Positions 63,071-64,000 of a stretch of 64,000 nt of DNA are shown piece by piece. The translations under genes and the position numbers were made by a program. Numbering within the stretch: position 1 is the stretch's first letter; the number at the start of each line of letters is the position of its first letter. Below the pieces are notes generated by a model. It saw only the letters and a list, made by a program, of their open reading frames with translations. It was not told where the DNA came from and made no database searches. The stretch spans positions 32,834,001 to 32,898,000 of the forward strand of contig JBAIAC010000008.1 of assembly GCA_037349315.1 (NCBI GenBank). The letters run 5' to 3'. The DNA is from Chelydra serpentina. Its lineage: Eukaryota; Chordata; Testudines; Chelydridae.

Positions 63071-64000
63071 TTGACAGAGTCTTGCTTCTAGGCACTTCTA
63101 CACTAATAAAATAATAATAATAATAATAATAATGATAATGTGGCTTCTACTCACTCTCAGTGCTGAAAAAAACCTTTACAACAGCAGGGAAATAACAGAG
63201 CTGGTCAGGTACTTTGGAAAATCCTTCGACAGAAAATGCAATTTCTACACCATCAAAGGTTGCCTCTGAATGCTGTCTGAGAATTAGGATCCAAAACGCT
63301 GTCCAGGTGGGGTCTTTTTTTAGGGACGCAGCTGGGATGGGGTGCAGAGAAGGCTTTAAGGATCCCTCCCAGATCATCAAACTGTGAGAGGATGCTGCAC
63401 AATGCAAAGAAGGCAGACATTTCCTGCCAAGTCTATTTGGCATGCCTAGGAAGAAGCTGAGAAGTTTGGAGCACTGGACAAATTAGATTTTCAGCTCAAA
63501 TCTGAGCCTAAGCCTTTTTAAAGCTTTGGGAAGATTGCACATCTTTAATACAAGCAATCTTTCTAATACAGCTGTCAAGCTATACCTGGTATAGCTTTAC
63601 CATCCACTGCTTAGGCTCAATCCTAGGTTTAAAAGCCTTAACAATTACCACCTAAAGCTACTTAGAGCACACAATTCTAATCTTGATAACTTATTCACTT
63701 ACCAAAAATGTTATTTGATACCCTCTAATATTATTTTAGATTCATTATTTTATTACTTTATACAGCAACACTCCCTTTTTTAAGCTTCTAATATCATTCT
63801 TCTCTGTTTGAGGTTTTATAATGTCTTATTATGAAATTGAATTAATTGAAGATTTTTGATGGGAACAATCCTATCAAGACAGAGGTGGCCTTTCTGGTTT
63901 ACCTGTAATTCGTGTTTGGGGCCTGTTCATTAGGCTGTAATCCTTTCAAACACCTGCAGTGTTTTGTTTTTTTATTTTATCTGAAAAGCCTGAACAAAAT
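63071..64000. other. Non-coding end of window
   Basis: It contains an AAT microsatellite at about 63,105-63,139 and nothing else that I recognise. Confidence 0.45.

Noticed and set aside
1..64000. CRISPR arrays, operons, bacterial promoters or riboswitches
   Set aside because: No regularly spaced short repeats with unique spacers; LINEs, SINEs, spliced transposon genes and poly(A) signals show eukaryotic nuclear DNA.
1..64000. Host protein-coding exons
   Set aside because: All recognisable coding sequence belongs to mobile elements; remaining frames are short and lack domain or codon signals. Small exons in the non-coding stretches cannot be excluded by eye.

Overview
This is vertebrate nuclear DNA with no host exon that I can recognise. 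It is made almost entirely of transposable elements in AT-rich intergenic or intronic sequence. The mix points to a turtle (Testudines): many CR1 LINEs with turtle-like 3' ends, PIF/Harbinger transposons and their GC-rich MITEs with TTA/TAA target sites, Penelope-like elements, short palindromic MITEs, MIR-type SINEs, and solo LTRs starting TGTGACAG. The species assignment is inference from remembered repeat families; no search was run.

Layout. 1-5,245: a minus-strand CR1 interrupted by a Harbinger MITE (469-763) and by an almost intact RTE-clade LINE (1,273-4,448) bounded by a 12-bp target duplication. 5,246-14,900: mostly featureless, with MIR pieces, small palindromic MITEs and a hAT-like MITE. 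14,900-18,897: a decayed copy of a long ORF that I recall as multicopy in animals, split by a 1.1-kb solo LTR (15,308-16,428). 19,849-20,792: a Harbinger MITE beside a second solo LTR. 25,627-27,500: an old minus-strand CR1. 32,392-34,012: a minus-strand Penelope element with a GIY-YIG domain, itself hit by half of a Harbinger element.

34,819-40,264: a complete 5.4-kb Harbinger transposon with TTA duplications. It has a plus-strand two-exon Myb/SANT-like gene and a convergent minus-strand DDE transposase gene. Inside the intron of the first gene lie a third, minus-strand ORF (possibly BEN-like) and a minisatellite of exactly 78 bp per unit. 43,727-44,905: a minus-strand CR1 3' half. 49,112-58,204: two decayed Harbinger relatives in tandem, the second split by a nearly full-length plus-strand CR1 (50,604-55,359) that itself carries a MITE. 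62,588-63,070: a tiny LTR-internal-LTR element with a tRNA-Pro-like primer site and tRNA-like A and B boxes inside each LTR.

How the parts work together. In the Harbinger element the Myb-like protein and the DDE transposase are the usual two-protein mobilisation pair. The third ORF recurs at the matching place in both decayed relatives, so it looks like a genuine third component. The MITEs share the TTA target preference and terminal bases of that element and were probably moved by related transposases.
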